A stretch of 7,214 nucleotides of DNA, taken from assembly GCA_946626015.1 (NCBI GenBank), contig CAMOTT010000105.1, forward strand, positions 1-7,214, given 5' to 3'. This DNA is from an uncultured Clostridia bacterium (lineage in GTDB: Bacteria; Bacillota; Clostridia; Oscillospirales; Acutalibacteraceae). How positions within the stretch are numbered: position 1 is the stretch's first letter; each line of letters starts with the position of its first letter. Of the stretch, positions 1-6,041 are shown piece after piece. Under the pieces are notes generated by a model. It did no database searches. It was not told where the DNA came from and saw nothing but the letters and a program-made list of their open reading frames with translations. The position numbers and the translations under genes were made by a program.

Positions 1-55
1 ACCGTCGACCTCTAGCGTGACAGGCTAGCGTTCTAACCAGCTGAACTACCGGGCC
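1..55 (-). tRNA. tRNA-Asp(GUC), 3' end cut off by the window edge
   Basis: Read on the minus strand from 55, the sequence begins GGCCCGGTAGTTCAGCTGG, a typical tRNA-Asp 5' half with the acceptor strand GGCCCGG and a D-arm. The anticodon stem CTAGC/GCTAG encloses the loop CTGTCAC, giving anticodon GUC (Asp). The variable region and the start of the T-arm follow, and the rest of the T-arm and acceptor 3' strand lie beyond the left edge. Only 3 nt (CAC on the minus strand) separate it from the upstream tRNA-Val, so both almost certainly come from one precursor made from the promoter at 164-192. Confidence 0.95.
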
Positions 56-58
56 GTG

Positions 59-134
59 TGGTGGGAACAACAGGGCTCGAACCTGTGACCCCTTGCTTGT
101 AAGGCAAGTGCTCTCCCAGCTGAGCTATGCTCCC
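59..134 (-). tRNA. tRNA-Val(UAC), complete with encoded CCA
   Basis: The gene is 76 nt. The acceptor stem pairs GGGAGCA (minus strand from 134) with TGTTCCC, with one G-U pair. This is followed by discriminator A at 62 and a genome-encoded CCA at 59-61. The D-arm contains AGCTCAGCTGGGAGAGC. The anticodon stem CTTGC/GCAAG encloses CTTACAA, giving anticodon UAC, which reads valine GUA/GUG codons. The T-arm is CACAGGTTCGAGCCCTGT. It is the first gene of a two-tRNA transcript with tRNA-Asp 3 nt downstream. Confidence 0.97.
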
Positions 135-163
135 GAGTGACGTCGCCTGCCGACGACTTGATT

Positions 164-192
164 ACTATACTATATTTTCAAAAAAAAGTCAA
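164..192 (-). promoter_or_regulatory. sigma-70/sigma-A promoter of the tRNA-Val/tRNA-Asp unit
   Basis: On the minus strand there is a -35 box TTGACT (187-192), a 17-nt spacer and a -10 box TATAGT (164-169). Each differs from consensus at one position. Transcription would start near 156-157, about 22 nt before the tRNA-Val 5' end, which fits a short 5' leader removed by RNase P. No other promoter is needed for the two tRNAs. Confidence 0.85.
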
Positions 193-225
193 CACTATTT
201 TAAAAAATTTTTCAAAAAATTTTTT
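193..225 (-). promoter_or_regulatory. phased A/T tracts upstream of the tRNA promoter, UP-element-like
   Basis: Directly upstream of the tRNA -35 box the minus strand reads two A/T tracts (A6T6, then A5T6) separated by one G, followed by AAAATAGTG. This composition and its position, about 3 to 35 nt above the -35 box, match what is known of UP elements that bind the RNA polymerase alpha subunit at strong rRNA and tRNA promoters. The tracts also lie immediately after the terminator hairpin of the upstream gene, so the same bases may provide its U-rich tail. The UP-element role is inference. Confidence 0.5.
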
Positions 226-261
226 CGGCGGATCACAGAGCTAATCCCCTGTGATCCGCCG
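214..261 (-). terminator. intrinsic terminator of the 289-3009 gene
   Basis: A perfect 13-bp stem (226-238 with 249-261; arms CGGCGGATCACAG and CTGTGATCCGCCG) has a 10-nt loop and lies 27 nt beyond the stop codon. On the minus strand the stem is followed by AAAAAATTTTTT, so the U run begins 6 nt after the stem rather than directly. In the opposite direction there is no T run, so it points to minus-strand termination. The displaced U run makes it somewhat less ideal than the terminator at 3218-3261. Confidence 0.7.
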
Positions 262-288
262 TTAAAGTCACAAATTATCCGCTTGCGG

Positions 289-3009
289 TCAATCTGTAAA
301 TATCTTTGCCGGGTATTTAGGCAGGAGGCCGAAGAACGAGAGGATAAAAGCTGCAATGATCGTGAATATATTCTTTTTCACGTTGATGGTCACAAGCTGC
401 GACTGTGATACGACCTCGTCATCTACTACAAGCTGGCACTGGACGGTACAGGACTTTTTGATCTCGTTTATTACAAGCTTGGAGCCCACCTTGTAATTCG
501 ACTGATCGCCGTTTACGATCCAGCGCAGCTCCGCATTATTTAGCTCGGAGGTTTTTTCGTACTCCGAAGTAAGAGTCACGGTAGTTCTATAATTGACGGT
601 GATCGAGTCCTCAATGCCATGTATCTTAAGCTCCGGCGCAAAGATCCACTTTGCAACGGCAAGCCTGTTGGAAAGAGACTTCCAGACCGTGGTCTCGCCT
701 ATTTTTATGCCGTCCACATACCAGCCGGAGAACTTATAACCGGCCTTATTTATGGGCTTGGGCAACTCGCCTATTGCCGAACCGTAGGTCACGGATTTGT
801 ATTTTTCACCGCTGCTGGAGTCAAAGGTGAGGGTAAACTTCAAGCCTTCCCAACGGGCATAAAGGATGACATCATTGTCCCCGGCAAACGTATCCACACC
901 TTCGGTTATATTGCGGTTGTTGAGCTTATCATACCAGCCGAGGAAGTTGTAGCCTGTCCTCTCGGGAACCGGTAAATTTTCGTACACAGCGCCGGGAGCC
1001 ATAGACTGTTCGGAAATTGATACCGTGCCGCCGTTAGCGTCAAAGAATACCTTGTGTTTAGGAGCCTCCCAACGGGCTGTCAGGGTAATATCATTTTCGT
1101 ATGTGTACATTGCTCCGTCCACAAAGAGCTCGCCATGATCGTCAAACCAGCCGGCAAAATCCCAGCCATTTTTAACCGGCGTGGGCAGTGAAGCCACATT
1201 GACGCCGTAGTTGACCTTCATGGTCGACGGCGAAACTGTACCGCCGGCCGCGTCGAAGGTTATAGTGTATTCGTTACCCTTCCAGACAGCGTAGAGTGTG
1301 TGATCGGACGCCGTGTTCACAACGGAATTCTTTGTTACAAGTCTGCCGGTGGAGCCAAGGCTTGTGTACCAGCCGATGAACTCGCAGGCCGTTTTGACCG
1401 GCGTGGGAAGATCCCCGTAGGTCTTGCCGAACAACACAGCCTTGACAGCGGTTGCGCAGGTGCCTGTATTAGCGTCAAAGGTGACCTGATAGCTGTTGGG
1501 GGTCCACACAGCGTAGAGCGTGACGGAGCGATTCTCCGTATAATTGTCGTTGGCCTTATATTCGGCTGTGTTCGAGTTTGCGCTCTCTGACCAGCCCTCA
1601 AAGCCGTAACCTGTTCTGGTGGGAACGGTGGAGCTTATCTTAACGGTTCTGCCGTGCTCTTTTACCGTTGCCGCCGGGGCGTTTGAGCCGCCGTTAGCAT
1701 TGTAAACGATGGTGTAGTTTACGCTGTAGGGATAAACTATGCCGTAATCCTTCCTTGTGGAGGTGCCCAGCAGGGGGCTGTTGTTGATATCCAGATAGAA
1801 CTTGCCGTTGTAGGCTTTAAAGCCGTATATTTTATAGCCTGAACCGGAAAGTGCAGGCGAATACACTGTTTCGGATCTGTTTGTGGCGGTATCGAACTTG
1901 ATAACAGCGGTGGGAGAAGTGTAATAGATAAAATTCTCGTCACTGCTCAGATTTGAAAAGCAGATAACCATATCGCCGTTGGCAAGAGTCATATAGTAAT
2001 TTGACCACTGCTTTTCAACTGTAACAAGAACGGTTGATGTGGTGGAACCCGGGGTCAACTCCCTGAGAGTGTTGTCAACACTGTTTATGTAATACAGCTT
2101 GCCGTTAAAGAGCTGGATCTCGGTCAGAGATTTGATCCAGTAGTACTTTTCGTACTTTGTGTCGGTCGCCGAGGAGGTGTAGTCGTCAGCAGTGTGGCCG
2201 GTCGACTTGATGCCCTCGGTGGAGCGGAGAAGATTGTCATGGTAAACTCTGCCGTAGACGTCCAGAACCTTATCATCCCAGGTGACGTCAACGTGATACT
2301 CTTTGCCGCCTAATGTGACGATGTTCCATGTATGGTTGAGTTTATCGGATGTTATCGTGCGGGACTGTATGCCCAGCTTTTTGGTGAGGTATACAAAAGT
2401 TTGCGCATAGCCCTGGCAGACAGCTACACCGTTTATCAGCGTGCCGTAAATAGTGTAGGTATCATCCTCATGCTCCTTGGATGAGGGATAATCGTACTCC
2501 GCGTAGACTGCCAGCCTGTCGTGCACCAGCATGACCTTCTCGGCATCGGAAAGGGAGCTGCCCTCGATGCCCCTGAGCAGATAGGCCGCCTTAGCGTCCA
2601 CAGCCGCAAGAGCCTGAGTATAAGCCGCTTTTGTCATTGTGTATTCAACGATCAGGGAAACAAGATAGCCGCCGGAGTATGAGACCTTAAGCGTGGCTAT
2701 ATGGAAAAACTCCGGAAAATCTTTCTGGACTATTGAAAACACGGCGTTCCTGTTTTCTTCTGTGTTCTGTATGCTGTACGAAGATATGGGAATGTTCGTT
2801 TCGCAGGCAGACACCTTGCTGAAGATGTACGCCTTGAGCCCCTCATAATCGCCGATACTGTCCGGAGCGATTGAGGAATCCGGAGCGTTGACTGCTTCGG
2901 CTGCAACAAAGCCGTTTTCAAGGTTGAGCGCAAACACCTGCGGCCCCATTCCGGCAAGCATAAGCATGGCAAGGAGCAGGGAAACGATGCGTAAAATGCG
3001 TTTTCTCAT
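289..3009 (-). CDS. exported transglutaminase-like protein with five InlB-type B-repeats
   Basis: This 906-residue protein has a signal peptide (basic MRKR, hydrophobic core about 8-21, likely cleavage after VFA at residue 27). A transglutaminase-like domain at about 150-260 carries AVCQGYA with Cys198, NHTWN with His226, and HVDVTWDD with Asp241, the Cys-His-Asp triad of the superfamily. Residues about 285-430 hold short FNGKLYYI and YNGKFYLDI motifs typical of propeller-like DUF5050-type segments. Five B-repeats (431-788) follow, then an Ig-like domain (about 792-878) and a hydrophobic tail (881-896) ending KYPAKIFTD. The start is supported by AAAAGGAGG at 3017-3025, 7 nt before ATG. The gene is monocistronic, with its own promoter and terminator. 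No LPXTG, SLH, dockerin or choline-binding motif is seen. By family knowledge such proteins are surface or secreted; the enzymatic activity (crosslinking or proteolysis) is unknown. Confidence 0.9.
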   Translation of the reverse strand: MRKRILRIVSLLLAMLMLAGMGPQVFALNLENGFVAAEAVNAPDSSIAPDSIGDYEGLKAYIFSKVSACETNIPISSYSIQNTEENRNAVFSIVQKDFPEFFHIATLKVSYSGGYLVSLIVEYTMTKAAYTQALAAVDAKAAYLLRGIEGSSLSDAEKVMLVHDRLAVYAEYDYPSSKEHEDDTYTIYGTLINGVAVCQGYAQTFVYLTKKLGIQSRTITSDKLNHTWNIVTLGGKEYHVDVTWDDKVLDVYGRVYHDNLLRSTEGIKSTGHTADDYTSSATDTKYEKYYWIKSLTEIQLFNGKLYYINSVDNTLRELTPGSTTSTVLVTVEKQWSNYYMTLANGDMVICFSNLSSDENFIYYTSPTAVIKFDTATNRSETVYSPALSGSGYKIYGFKAYNGKFYLDINNSPLLGTSTRKDYGIVYPYSVNYTIVYNANGGSNAPAATVKEHGRTVKISSTVPTRTGYGFEGWSESANSNTAEYKANDNYTENRSVTLYAVWTPNSYQVTFDANTGTCATAVKAVLFGKTYGDLPTPVKTACEFIGWYTSLGSTGRLVTKNSVVNTASDHTLYAVWKGNEYTITFDAAGGTVSPSTMKVNYGVNVASLPTPVKNGWDFAGWFDDHGELFVDGAMYTYENDITLTARWEAPKHKVFFDANGGTVSISEQSMAPGAVYENLPVPERTGYNFLGWYDKLNNRNITEGVDTFAGDNDVILYARWEGLKFTLTFDSSSGEKYKSVTYGSAIGELPKPINKAGYKFSGWYVDGIKIGETTVWKSLSNRLAVAKWIFAPELKIHGIEDSITVNYRTTVTLTSEYEKTSELNNAELRWIVNGDQSNYKVGSKLVINEIKKSCTVQCQLVVDDEVVSQSQLVTINVKKNIFTIIAAFILSFFGLLPKYPAKIFTD
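646..1719 (-). repeat. five consecutive InlB/Listeria-Bacteroides type B-repeats within the coding sequence
   Basis: Residues about 431-502, 506-576, 580-647, 651-720 and 724-788 repeat one pattern: a YxVxFDANGG-like strand, then LPTPVK or a variant, then GYxFxGWY, ending TLYAVW or ARW. Spacing is 65-72 residues per unit, matching the known PF09479 beta-grasp repeat. The copies are clearly diverged, so this is an old protein-level array, not a recent DNA duplication. The fifth copy is the most degenerate (FDSSSGE in place of FDANGG, AVAKW in place of YAVW). Confidence 0.88.
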
Positions 3010-3040
3010 AATTGATCCTCCTTTTCGGATATGTGTTTAT

Positions 3041-3069
3041 ATGTTATCACATTATACGGATAATGTCAA
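3041..3069 (-). promoter_or_regulatory. promoter of the transglutaminase/B-repeat gene
   Basis: On the minus strand there is a perfect -35 TTGACA (3064-3069), a 17-nt spacer and a weaker -10 TAACAT (3041-3046, four of six consensus bases). The predicted start is near 3034, leaving a leader of about 25 nt that contains the ribosome binding site AAAAGGAGG. An inverted repeat fills the spacer (see 3049-3066). Confidence 0.7.
3049..3066. promoter_or_regulatory. candidate operator: inverted repeat inside the promoter spacer
   Basis: The plus strand reads ACATTAT, ACGG, ATAATGT, a perfect 7-bp inverted repeat with a 4-bp centre. It occupies the spacer of the promoter at 3041-3069 and overlaps half of its -35 box. 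A dimeric regulator bound here would block RNA polymerase. Such a placement is typical of repressor operators, but no regulator gene is in the window and the AT-rich arms could arise by chance. Confidence 0.4.
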
Positions 3070-3124
3070 TATATAGACGTTATGAACAAATTTCCAATGG
3101 TATATTGTGGTTATTTTTCTTTTC

Positions 3125-3136
3125 TGTAAATTTACA
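3125..3136. promoter_or_regulatory. 12-bp perfect palindrome upstream of the transglutaminase/B-repeat gene
   Basis: TGTAAATTTACA is a perfect palindrome about 56 bp above the -35 box of the 289-3009 gene, in DNA with no supported coding sequence (3070-3217). Its form fits a binding site for a dimeric regulator, but no named motif is assigned. A second short palindrome, TTTAAC-C-GTTAAA, lies at 3193-3205. Confidence 0.25.
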
Positions 3137-3217
3137 TTTTGATGAAGACACAGTTTTTTACGCCGGTATGCCGGGAACAAAAAATATTGTCGTTTAACCG
3201 TTAAAACGCAGCTCGCT

Positions 3218-3261
3218 AAAAAAAGAGTTCCTTTTCCGCAAATAGCGCGGAAGAGAAACTC
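3218..3261 (-). terminator. strong intrinsic terminator of the CNNM/CorC-type gene, possibly bidirectional
   Basis: On the minus strand a 15-bp stem (3247-3261 with 3225-3239; one C-A mismatch and one G-U pair) with a 7-nt loop is followed directly by seven Ts (3218-3224). It lies 53 nt past the stop codon at 3315. The 3262-3314 gap also contains two perfect tandem copies of TGATTTTTTAT (plus strand 3263-3284), which give T runs after the hairpin in the plus direction as well, so it could stop transcription both ways. Confidence 0.88.
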
Positions 3262-3314
3262 CTGATTTTTTATTGATTTTTTATTTGCTGAACGGGAACG
3301 ACCCGCATATGAGT

Positions 3315-4673
3315 TTATTCATCTTCGCCTTTGCCTTGTTTTTCAACAGGCAGGATCTCTACGCGCACCTTGACTATCCTTCTCTCCTCCACCTCGATAA
3401 CAGTGAATTTCAGGTTTTCGTACATTATCTCGGGGGTCTCTCCCGGTTTTGGGAGGTATCCGAGGAGGCTGATAACAAAACCTGCCACGGTATCGTAGTC
3501 ACCCTCCGGCAAGGTCGTACCCACAAGCTCATCCACCTCATCAATATTTGTGGAACCGTCTATGGTAAAGGTGGTCTCGTTAATTTTGGAGATCTCTTCC
3601 TCCTCGTTGTCGTACTCATCCTGGATATTGCCGACTATTGACTCCAGCAGATCCTCCATAGTGACGATACCGGCTGTTCCGCCGTACTCGTCAACAACAA
3701 CGGCTATCTGTATCTTTTTGCCTGTCATTTCCTTGAAAAGCTCGCCGCAGCGTTTTGTTTCGGGCACATAGTAGGCCTCGCGCATAAAGTCTCTCAAGGT
3801 CTGCCCGGAGGGCAGCGACTTGCCTATATATTTGAGCAGATCCTTTATATATATAATTCCTATTATATTATCGGGATCCTCGTCGTAAACCGGGATCCTG
3901 GAATAACCATCCTCAACCGCCATGGATATAAGGTCGTTCATGGGGGTGTCCGCCTCCACCGCGGTCATCTCCGTGCGGTGGGTCATAATATCCCCAACGT
4001 CGATATCGTCAAACTCAAAGATGTTGTTTATCATTTCTTTCTGTACGTCCTCGATAACGCCGCGCTCGCCGCCCACATCCACCATCATGCGGATCTCCTC
4101 CTCGGTGACAGGCTCATCGTTGGCGTTGGGGTCGATACCGAACAGGCGCACTATTGCGTTGGTGGATACGGATAACACCTTGACAAAGGGCTTGGTTATG
4201 ACAGCAACAGCCTGCAAAACTCCCACCACCTTGAAGGAAACCTTCTCGGGGCAGTTCATGGCGATGCGCTTGGGCACAAGCTCGCCCAGAACAAGGGAGA
4301 AATAGGACATCACGACGGTTATTATCACAACTGAAAGGCTGTGGATGAAATCCGGTGAAAAAACCTTGTCTATCCCTGTGCCGGACAGTCCCCGGGCAAG
4401 CATATGAGCAAATGACTGGGAGGCAGATGCGGAGGTCAGGAACCCGGCAAGGGTCACGCCTATTTGGATAGTGGAAAGAAAACTGCTGGAATTCGCGGTA
4501 AGTTTAACGATTTTTTTTGCCCTTTTGTCGCCCTCGTTGGCCATTTTTTCGATCTTGTTGTCGTTGAGAGAGATAATTGCTATCTCGCTCATGGCAAAAA
4601 ACGCGTTTACAAGAATAAGCACAAAAAGCAGTACGATCTTAAAAGTGATACCGGCAGGTCCGGGGTCATCCAT
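3315..4673 (-). CDS. CNNM/CorC-family membrane protein (DUF21, paired CBS, CorC_HlyC domains)
   Basis: At 452 residues it matches the usual length of 'hemolysin family'/CNNM proteins. The N-terminal CNNM (DUF21) membrane domain (about 8-185) has hydrophobic segments near 10-28, 66-82, 110-130 and 145-165, and the conserved motifs MSEIAIISL and LGELVPKRIA. A CBS pair follows: CBS1 at about 225-283 (VGDIMTHRTEM, SRIPVYDED, IGIIYIKDLL) and CBS2 at about 290-345 (VDEYGGTAGIVTMEDLLE). The C-terminal CorC_HlyC domain (about 360-442) includes LPEGDYDTVAGFV. Known relatives are linked to Mg2+ or Co2+ export and homeostasis, with CBS domains binding adenosine nucleotides. The 'hemolysin' label is historical. 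The start is supported by AAAGGATG at 4682-4689, 8 nt before ATG, and a consensus promoter. It appears monocistronic. Family assignment is secure; the transported ion is inference. Confidence 0.95.
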   Translation of the reverse strand: MDDPGPAGITFKIVLLFVLILVNAFFAMSEIAIISLNDNKIEKMANEGDKRAKKIVKLTANSSSFLSTIQIGVTLAGFLTSASASQSFAHMLARGLSGTGIDKVFSPDFIHSLSVVIITVVMSYFSLVLGELVPKRIAMNCPEKVSFKVVGVLQAVAVITKPFVKVLSVSTNAIVRLFGIDPNANDEPVTEEEIRMMVDVGGERGVIEDVQKEMINNIFEFDDIDVGDIMTHRTEMTAVEADTPMNDLISMAVEDGYSRIPVYDEDPDNIIGIIYIKDLLKYIGKSLPSGQTLRDFMREAYYVPETKRCGELFKEMTGKKIQIAVVVDEYGGTAGIVTMEDLLESIVGNIQDEYDNEEEEISKINETTFTIDGSTNIDEVDELVGTTLPEGDYDTVAGFVISLLGYLPKPGETPEIMYENLKFTVIEVEERRIVKVRVEILPVEKQGKGEDE

Positions 4674-4710
4674 AAAAGAAACATCCTTTCAAAAACTCAT
4701 AGTTGTGGGT

Positions 4711-4739
4711 ATTATACAATACAGAATAGTATTTGTCAA
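4711..4739 (-). promoter_or_regulatory. full-consensus promoter of the CNNM/CorC-type gene
   Basis: On the minus strand -35 TTGACA (4734-4739) and -10 TATAAT (4711-4716) both match consensus exactly, with a 17-nt spacer. The predicted start is near 4704, giving a leader of about 30 nt. No operator-like repeat overlaps it, which suggests constitutive expression. Confidence 0.92.
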
Positions 4740-4750
4740 ATTCACATAAA

Positions 4751-4783
4751 TTCAGCCTGCCGATAACACTCCGGCAGGCTGAA
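4751..4783 (-). terminator. terminator-like hairpin after the metallophosphoesterase gene
   Basis: A perfect 12-bp stem (4751-4762 with 4772-4783; arms TTCAGCCTGCCG and CGGCAGGCTGAA) with a 9-nt loop begins 17 nt after the stop codon. On the minus strand it is followed by TTTATGTGAATTT, a poor U run, so termination may be incomplete. It ends only 11 bp above the -35 box of the next gene. Confidence 0.65.
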
Positions 4784-4800
4784 CAGTATAGTTTCAATCC

Positions 4801-5973
4801 TTATTTATGCAGTATGGAGAAAACTGTCTTAATAACCGTCATGGCAGCTTTTCCGATGATCTCAAGGGGGAGGAGTATATCCTCGCCGAAATGCTTTGAG
4901 AGGATAACGTTGCCCAGCTTTGAATCCTTTTGAGTTGCGACCTTTATATAAGATATTATCTCGGTCTCGTATTTGCTTGTGTCGTTTTCATCCAGAGTGA
5001 TAAGCCTTGCTCCTCTGTAGAAGTTTGTGGAGTAGCTGTTCTCGAAGCAGGCGCTGGGAGTCTGGATAAGATCTATGCCCTTCATGTTGACGATAAAGTT
5101 GTTCACATGGTCGTGTCCGAAAACAGCGCCTATGATGTCGCCGCGCTCCACCCATGCGTCAAACTCGCCTGCCGAATAGTTGGGCGGGCAGGGAGGCTCA
5201 AGGATATAGCCGTTGATCTTGGTAAGATCCGGGATGGGCAAACGGTTTACCCCGTTGAAGGTGAAATTTTTGATCTTGATGGGAGAACGCAGGAAAATGT
5301 CATATATCTCGGGAACGATTATATGCTGGAAAGCAAGGGAGGGCACTTTTTTGCCGTTAGCTCTTTCAAGAGCCTCGCTGGTGGTCTTGTACCAGTTTAT
5401 CTGATCCTCACGAACATAGTCGTAGCCGCCCTGGCTCTCATCGGGGTTATATGTATTGGAATCAAAGAACCAAAGGTTGAAGGCTGTGCGCCTTCCGTCG
5501 GAGCTCAGGATGGGAAGGTTGCTGTTTCCGCAGCCGTAAAGACCCTCGACGTCATAAGTAAGACAGCCGGGGAAGGATTGGAATATCTTGAGCTGATCCT
5601 CTTTTGAGAAACCCTCCTGATCATCATGGTTGCCGAAAACCAGAGCAAAGGGTATGCCACGTTCAACAATGGGCTTCACAAGGCTCTCAATGGCGTCATA
5701 GACCTTCTGAAAATCGTTGCCGTTGCTCACCTGATTATCTCCGCCAAAGACCACAAGGTCAGGCTTTGTGTAATCCAAAGCTTCTGCAATAAACGCAGGA
5801 ACTTTTTCACCGGAACTATCCTGATGTGTGTCGGTGATGTGGAGTATCTTGAATTTTCCGTCCTGATTGAACTTAAGCTGTATATCTGCGTCCGCCGAAG
5901 CGAAAATCATGCAGCTCATAACAAAAATAAGAGCCAGGATCACAGAAACAACCTTTGTTGCCGCTTTTTTCAT
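4801..5973 (-). CDS. exported calcineurin-like metallophosphoesterase (DCR2/purple-phosphatase-like branch)
   Basis: This 390-residue protein has an N-terminal signal peptide (MKKAATK, then a hydrophobic stretch to about 25, likely cleavage after ASA near residue 27). All five metallophosphoesterase blocks are present: DTH (Asp48, His50), GGDN (Asp79), GNHDD (Asn115, His116, Asp117), FQH (His217) and GHDH (His287, His289). The dinuclear metal site should therefore be intact. The family hydrolyses phosphomonoesters or phosphodiesters, and the substrate cannot be read here. The last 25 residues form a hydrophobic or amphipathic tail (LLPLEIIGKAAMTVIKTVF). ATG is preceded at 7 nt by AAAGGAGAGG (5981-5990). 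It follows the MBL gene by 68 bp with no clear promoter, so co-transcription is likely. Function is secure only to the level of fold and chemistry. Confidence 0.93.
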   Translation of the reverse strand: MKKAATKVVSVILALIFVMSCMIFASADADIQLKFNQDGKFKILHITDTHQDSSGEKVPAFIAEALDYTKPDLVVFGGDNQVSNGNDFQKVYDAIESLVKPIVERGIPFALVFGNHDDQEGFSKEDQLKIFQSFPGCLTYDVEGLYGCGNSNLPILSSDGRRTAFNLWFFDSNTYNPDESQGGYDYVREDQINWYKTTSEALERANGKKVPSLAFQHIIVPEIYDIFLRSPIKIKNFTFNGVNRLPIPDLTKINGYILEPPCPPNYSAGEFDAWVERGDIIGAVFGHDHVNNFIVNMKGIDLIQTPSACFENSYSTNFYRGARLITLDENDTSKYETEIISYIKVATQKDSKLGNVILSKHFGEDILLPLEIIGKAAMTVIKTVFSILHK

Positions 5974-6006
5974 AAATTAACCTCTCCTTTGATATTAAAA
6001 ATCTAT

Positions 6007-6033
6007 AATATAACGGTCATTGACCGCCATATT
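6007..6033 (-). terminator. intercistronic hairpin between the MBL and phosphoesterase genes, weak terminator or attenuator candidate
   Basis: In minus-strand RNA AAUAU-GG-CGGUC pairs with GACCG-UU-AUAUU around a 3-nt AAU loop: 12 consecutive pairs, two of them G-U. The stem starts 8 nt after the MBL stop codon. It is followed by ATAGATTTTTAATATC, so five Us begin 5 nt after the stem. The G-U pairs would be A-C mismatches in plus-strand RNA, so the structure is specific to the sense direction. Its DNA core CGGTCATTGACCG (6014-6026) is a 13-bp palindrome and could instead be a protein site. No convincing promoter was found for the downstream gene. Confidence 0.4.
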
Positions 6034-6041
6034 CCTGAATA

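Noticed and set aside
1..134. tRNA genes as an integration site for a mobile element
   Set aside because: No integrase or tRNA-fragment direct repeat is visible, and the tRNA-Val is intact. The 3' end of tRNA-Asp, where such an element would insert, is outside the window.
289..330. LPKYP near the C-terminus of the B-repeat protein as a sortase signal
   Set aside because: The motif is not LPXTG, and it follows the hydrophobic segment instead of preceding it, so the order needed for sortase anchoring is reversed.
646..1719. Repeat array as a CRISPR or DNA-level tandem repeat
   Set aside because: The periodicity is at the protein level with strongly diverged copies. There are no identical short repeats with unique spacers.
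3012..3197. Plus-strand 61-codon frame in the gap upstream of the B-repeat gene
   Set aside because: It overlaps the promoter and leader of the minus-strand gene, has no Shine-Dalgarno sequence or plus-strand promoter, and its composition looks like translated AT-rich intergenic DNA.
3263..3284. Two tandem copies of an 11-bp T-rich sequence as a mobile-element footprint
   Set aside because: There is no element between or beside the copies. It is better read as slippage in, or a bidirectional T-rich tail of, the adjacent terminator.
4930..5607. Plus-strand open frame of 225 codons opposite the metallophosphoesterase gene
   Set aside because: It lies wholly antisense to a gene with all family motifs intact, has no ribosome binding site or recognisable domain, and is explained by codon bias of the opposite strand.
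5890..5973. Lipoprotein signal (VMSC, Cys21) in the metallophosphoesterase
   Set aside because: Met at the -2 position does not fit the usual lipobox, and a conventional signal-peptidase I site (ASA, near residue 27) follows. A lipoprotein cannot be excluded but is less likely.
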